Assembly: GCF_013387465.1 (NCBI RefSeq)
Contig: NZ_VYGV01000003.1
Span: 124,001 to 188,000, forward strand
DNA: 64,000 nucleotides
Direction: 5' to 3'
From: Hydrogenophaga aromaticivorans
GTDB taxonomy: Bacteria; Pseudomonadota; Gammaproteobacteria; Burkholderiales; Burkholderiaceae_C
Positions 61,338-64,000 of the stretch are shown in pieces. The notes beneath the pieces were generated by a model that saw nothing but the letters and a program-made list of their open reading frames with translations, did not search any database and was not told the DNA's origin. Every line of letters starts with the position of its first letter. Position 1 is the stretch's first letter. A program made the position numbers and the translations under genes.

Positions 61338-63008
61338 ATGAGCAACACCGTCGCTGAACTGGATATCCGCCCCATGAGCCGCAGCGCTCTGGGCGAGGGT
61401 CTGTCGCGCATGGACAGGACCCAGAAGACCCGCCTCGGCCTGGGTGCACTGGCGCTGGTGGCGATCGCGCTGGCGCTGTTCTTCATGGGCCAGCAACCCG
61501 ACTGGCGCGTGCTCTACACCAACCTGGGCGACAAGGACGGCGGCGCCATCGTCGCCCAACTCACCCAAATGAACGTGCCCTACAAACATTCGGAGGGCGG
61601 TGGCTCGATCATGGTGCCGGCCGACAAGGTACACGACACGCGCCTGCGCCTGGCCTCGCTGGGCCTGCCCAAGGGCACGGTCAACGGTTTCGAGCTGATG
61701 GAAGCCAACCGCTTCGGCATGACCCAGTTTCAGGAACGCCTGACCTTCCAGCGCGGGCTCGAAGGCGAGCTCACCCGCTCGATCCAGTCGCTCTCTTCCG
61801 TGCAGACCGCGCGCATCCACCTCGCGTTGCCGAACCAGAACGGCTTTTTCCGCGAACAGCAGAAGCCCTCGGCCTCGGTGCTGCTGACCCTGCACCCCGG
61901 GCGCACGCTCGACAAGGCCCAGGTGGCCGGCATCGTGCACCTGGTGGCTTCGAGCGTGCCGGAGATGAACCCCAAGGCGGTCAGCATCGTGGACGATGCG
62001 GGCAACCTGCTGTCGTCCACGCCCGAAGGCCAGTCCCAGGGTGCCGACACCCAGAAGCTGCAGTACACCCAGCAGATCGAACAGATGTACACCCGCCGCA
62101 TCCTCGACATGATCGAGCCGCTGGTGGGCGAGGGCAATGTGAAGGCGCAGGTCAGCGCCGACGTCGACTTCTCGCTGGTCGAATCGACCTCGGAACTGCA
62201 CAAGCCCAACCAGTCCGCCGAAGCGGGCGCCGTGCGCAGCCAGCAGATCGTCGAAGACGGCAGTCCCGCCGCCGCCCTGCCCGCCGGCGTGCCCGGCGCC
62301 ACCACCAACCAGCCCCCCACCACCGGCACCGCCCCGATCAACGGCGAAGCCGCGGCCCTGGGCGCTGCCGGTGCGGCCGACAAGGCGGCCAGCACCCGTC
62401 GCCAGTCGCTGATCAACTACGAAGTGGACAAGACCGTGAAGGTGGTGCGCGAAGCCAGCGGCACCGTGCGCCGCCTGAGCGCCGCCGTCGTGGTCAACCA
62501 CCGCAGCAGCACCGACAAGGGCGGCAAGGAAACCACGGCGGCCATCCCCCCGGAGCAGCTCGAACAGATGACCGCCCTGGTGCGCGAGACCATCGGCTTC
62601 AACAAGGAGCGTGGTGACTCGGTCAACGTGGTCAACGCGGTCTTCAATGTCAGCAAAGCCCCCGAAGAGGTGGCTGTTGCCTGGTGGAGCCAGCCCGAGA
62701 ACATGGAACTGGCGCGTGGCCTGGCCTGGCCGCTGGGCATGGTGGGCATGGGCCTGCTGGTGCTGCTGGGCATGGTGCGCCCCGGCCTCAAGCTGATGAA
62801 GGCGCCCGCCCTGCCACCCGCCGAGGCCAAGCTCAACGCCATGGTCAACGACCAGCCCGAACGCCCCGGCCTGCCGATGCCCACCACCAGCAACGAGGCG
62901 ACGCCGGAAACGCGGCGCCTGGCCGACGCCAAGCGCCTGGCGCTGGAAAACCCGATGGCGGTGGCCAACATCGTCAAGGGCTGGGTCAACGGCGAAGCGC
63001 CAGCATGA
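61338..63008 (+). CDS. fliF: Flagellar MS-ring protein FliF
   Basis: The 556-residue protein forms the MS ring on which the rotor is built. It has two membrane segments (about 33-52 and 452-472), the YscJ-like domain (WRVLYTNLGDKDGGAIVAQLTQMNVPYKHSEGG) and MTQFQERLTFQRGLEGELTRSIQSL. A Pro/Ala/Thr-rich insert lies at about 305-350. The C-terminal tail (LENPMAVANIVKGWVNGEAPA) is the FliG-binding end. ATG 61338 is chosen over the upstream in-frame ATG. Confidence 0.97.
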   Translation: MSNTVAELDIRPMSRSALGEGLSRMDRTQKTRLGLGALALVAIALALFFMGQQPDWRVLYTNLGDKDGGAIVAQLTQMNVPYKHSEGGGSIMVPADKVHDTRLRLASLGLPKGTVNGFELMEANRFGMTQFQERLTFQRGLEGELTRSIQSLSSVQTARIHLALPNQNGFFREQQKPSASVLLTLHPGRTLDKAQVAGIVHLVASSVPEMNPKAVSIVDDAGNLLSSTPEGQSQGADTQKLQYTQQIEQMYTRRILDMIEPLVGEGNVKAQVSADVDFSLVESTSELHKPNQSAEAGAVRSQQIVEDGSPAAALPAGVPGATTNQPPTTGTAPINGEAAALGAAGAADKAASTRRQSLINYEVDKTVKVVREASGTVRRLSAAVVVNHRSSTDKGGKETTAAIPPEQLEQMTALVRETIGFNKERGDSVNVVNAVFNVSKAPEEVAVAWWSQPENMELARGLAWPLGMVGMGLLVLLGMVRPGLKLMKAPALPPAEAKLNAMVNDQPERPGLPMPTTSNEATPETRRLADAKRLALENPMAVANIVKGWVNGEAPA

Positions 63009-63020
63009 CCATGACCATGG

Positions 63021-63139
63021 AACACCCCCGCCTCGCTTCGCTCGACCCCCTCAAGGGGGCAACGCGATGCGGCCTGGCAAAGCCAGTTCCGCCGCGTTCT
63101 CGGCAGGGGCAGTTCGCTCCGGATGCGCTGGGTTCGACC
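63021..63139 (+). repeat. Stop-anchored intergenic element, copy 14
   Basis: It begins 12 bases after the fliF stop with AACACCCCCGCCTCGCTTCG, then CCCCCTCAAGGGGG, GGCCTGGCAAAGCCAG, GTTCCGCCGCGTTCTCGG and a GTTCGCTCCGGATGCGCTGG tail. It lies inside the fliF-fliG operon. Confidence 0.85.
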
Positions 63140-63181
63140 CCGGCGTGCATGCGTTCTTCGCATAGCTAAGGAAACACGATC

Positions 63182-64000
63182 ATGGAAGACCAGGGAATCC
63201 AGGACGCCGCGATCTTTCTCATGTCGCTGGGCGAGGAAGAGGCGGCCGAGGTGTTCAAGCACCTGAGCCCGAAAGAAGTGCAAAAGCTCGGCGAGACCAT
63301 CGCCAAGACCCGCGCCGTGTCGCACGACCGGGTCGCCCAGGTGATGCAGAAGTTCACCGACGAAGCCGCTTCGCACAGCCTGCTGGTGTCCGACACCGAC
63401 AACTACGTGCGTGCGGTGCTCAAGCGCGCCCTCGGTGACGACAAGGCCTCGCTGCTGATCGACCGCATCCTGCAGGGCGGCGATGTCTCGGGCATCGAGA
63501 GCCTGAAGTGGATGGATCCGCTGTCGATTGCGGAACTGCTGCGCAACGAGCATCCGCAGATCGTGGCGGCCATCCTGGTGCACCTGGAGGCGGACCAGAC
63601 CGCCGACGTGCTGAAGAACTTCATCGAACGCACGCGCAACGAGGTGATGCTGCGCATCGCCACGCTCGAAGGCATCCAGCCCACTGCGCTGAAGGACCTC
63701 AACGAGGTGCTCTACAAGGTGCTGGCGGGTGGCGACAAGATCCGCAAGACCTCCATGGGCGGCGTCAAGACCGCGGCCGAGATCATCAACATGATGGGCA
63801 CGCAGATCGAAAACTCCGTGATCGAGTCGATCCGCGTCTTCGACGCCGACCTGGCACAGAAGATCATGGACAAGATGTTCACCTTCGAAGACCTGCTCAA
63901 GCTCGACGGCAAGTCGATCCAGATGGTGCTCAAGGAAGTGCCTTCCGAATCGCTGGTGATCGCGCTCAAGGGCGCCACCTCGGAACTGCGCGAACTGATC
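63182..64000 (+). CDS. fliG: Flagellar motor switch protein FliG (cut by the window edge)
   Basis: The first 273 residues are visible and stay open to the last base. FliG is the rotor protein that receives torque from MotA. The N-terminal domain (QDAAIFLMSLGEEEAAEVFKHLSPKEVQKLG), the middle domain with the EHPQIVAAILVHLEADQTADVL (EHPQ) motif and the start of the C-terminal domain are clear. The usual length is about 330 residues. AAGGAAA lies before ATG 63182. Confidence 0.97.
   Translation, partial: MEDQGIQDAAIFLMSLGEEEAAEVFKHLSPKEVQKLGETIAKTRAVSHDRVAQVMQKFTDEAASHSLLVSDTDNYVRAVLKRALGDDKASLLIDRILQGGDVSGIESLKWMDPLSIAELLRNEHPQIVAAILVHLEADQTADVLKNFIERTRNEVMLRIATLEGIQPTALKDLNEVLYKVLAGGDKIRKTSMGGVKTAAEIINMMGTQIENSVIESIRVFDADLAQKIMDKMFTFEDLLKLDGKSIQMVLKEVPSESLVIALKGATSELRELI

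Noticed and set aside
1..64000. CRISPR arrays, tRNA, rRNA, insertion sequences or prophage genes
   Set aside because: None was seen: no regularly spaced repeats, no transposase or integrase reading frames, and no tRNA-like cloverleaf recognised.

Overview
The window is high-GC DNA whose gene content, protein style and intergenic repeats fit a motile betaproteobacterium of the order Burkholderiales, most likely family Comamonadaceae (Hydrogenophaga-like). The family assignment is inferred from gene order and protein resemblance, since there is no rRNA or tRNA in the window. The last gene, fliG, runs off the right edge.

Layout. (1) Positions 1-2938: a promoter and an intrinsic terminator ahead of ilvA (threonine ammonia-lyase), followed by a divergent cobT-like gene whose catalytic-type Glu is replaced by Gln. 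(2) Positions 2952-19432: a type II secretion system. gspC points left. gspG-H-I-J-K-L-M-N-D-E and gspF point right. Between gspE and gspF sit two tandem CotA-like multicopper oxidases with Tat-type leaders and a SCO1-type copper chaperone. (3) Positions 19600-26306: a mixed block with a 5'-nucleotidase, an SbmA/BacA-type ABC transporter, an MFS exporter, an NTF2-like protein, queC and an HDOD-domain signalling protein. (4) Positions 26310-38859: the flagellar hook/rod/basal-body operon flgBCDEFGHIJKL (minus strand), divergent from flgA-flgM-flgN (plus strand). (5) Positions 39138-45708: an accessory block with an enolase-superfamily enzyme, a large HAD-type protein, two SAM methyltransferases and a glycosyltransferase-like protein. 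The last three overlap as an operon and sit directly downstream of fliA. (6) Positions 45754-57289: flhB-flhA-flhF-(FlhG-like)-fliA, then motA-motB-cheY-cheZ and the master regulator flhDC, all on the minus strand. (7) Positions 57290-64000: fliC, fliD, fliS, fliT, then fliE (minus strand) divergent from fliF-fliG.

How the parts fit. FlhDC would switch on the basal-body operons. FliA (sigma-28) is held by FlgM until the hook is complete and then reads promoters that can be seen ahead of flgM, fliC and fliS. FlgN, FliS and FliT are the matching chaperones. The sugar/methyl-transfer cassette behind fliA is placed so that it could be co-expressed with the flagellum, and may modify flagellin or a surface glycan. 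The oxidase/SCO1 insertion in the secretion operon suggests a Tat-then-T2SS-exported metal or phenol oxidase.

A family of at least 14 copies of a GC-rich, multi-hairpin intergenic element (about 50-125 bp each) is scattered through the window. It lies next to stop codons, reading in the sense of the preceding gene in 13 of 14 cases. It is the most pervasive unexplained signal here.
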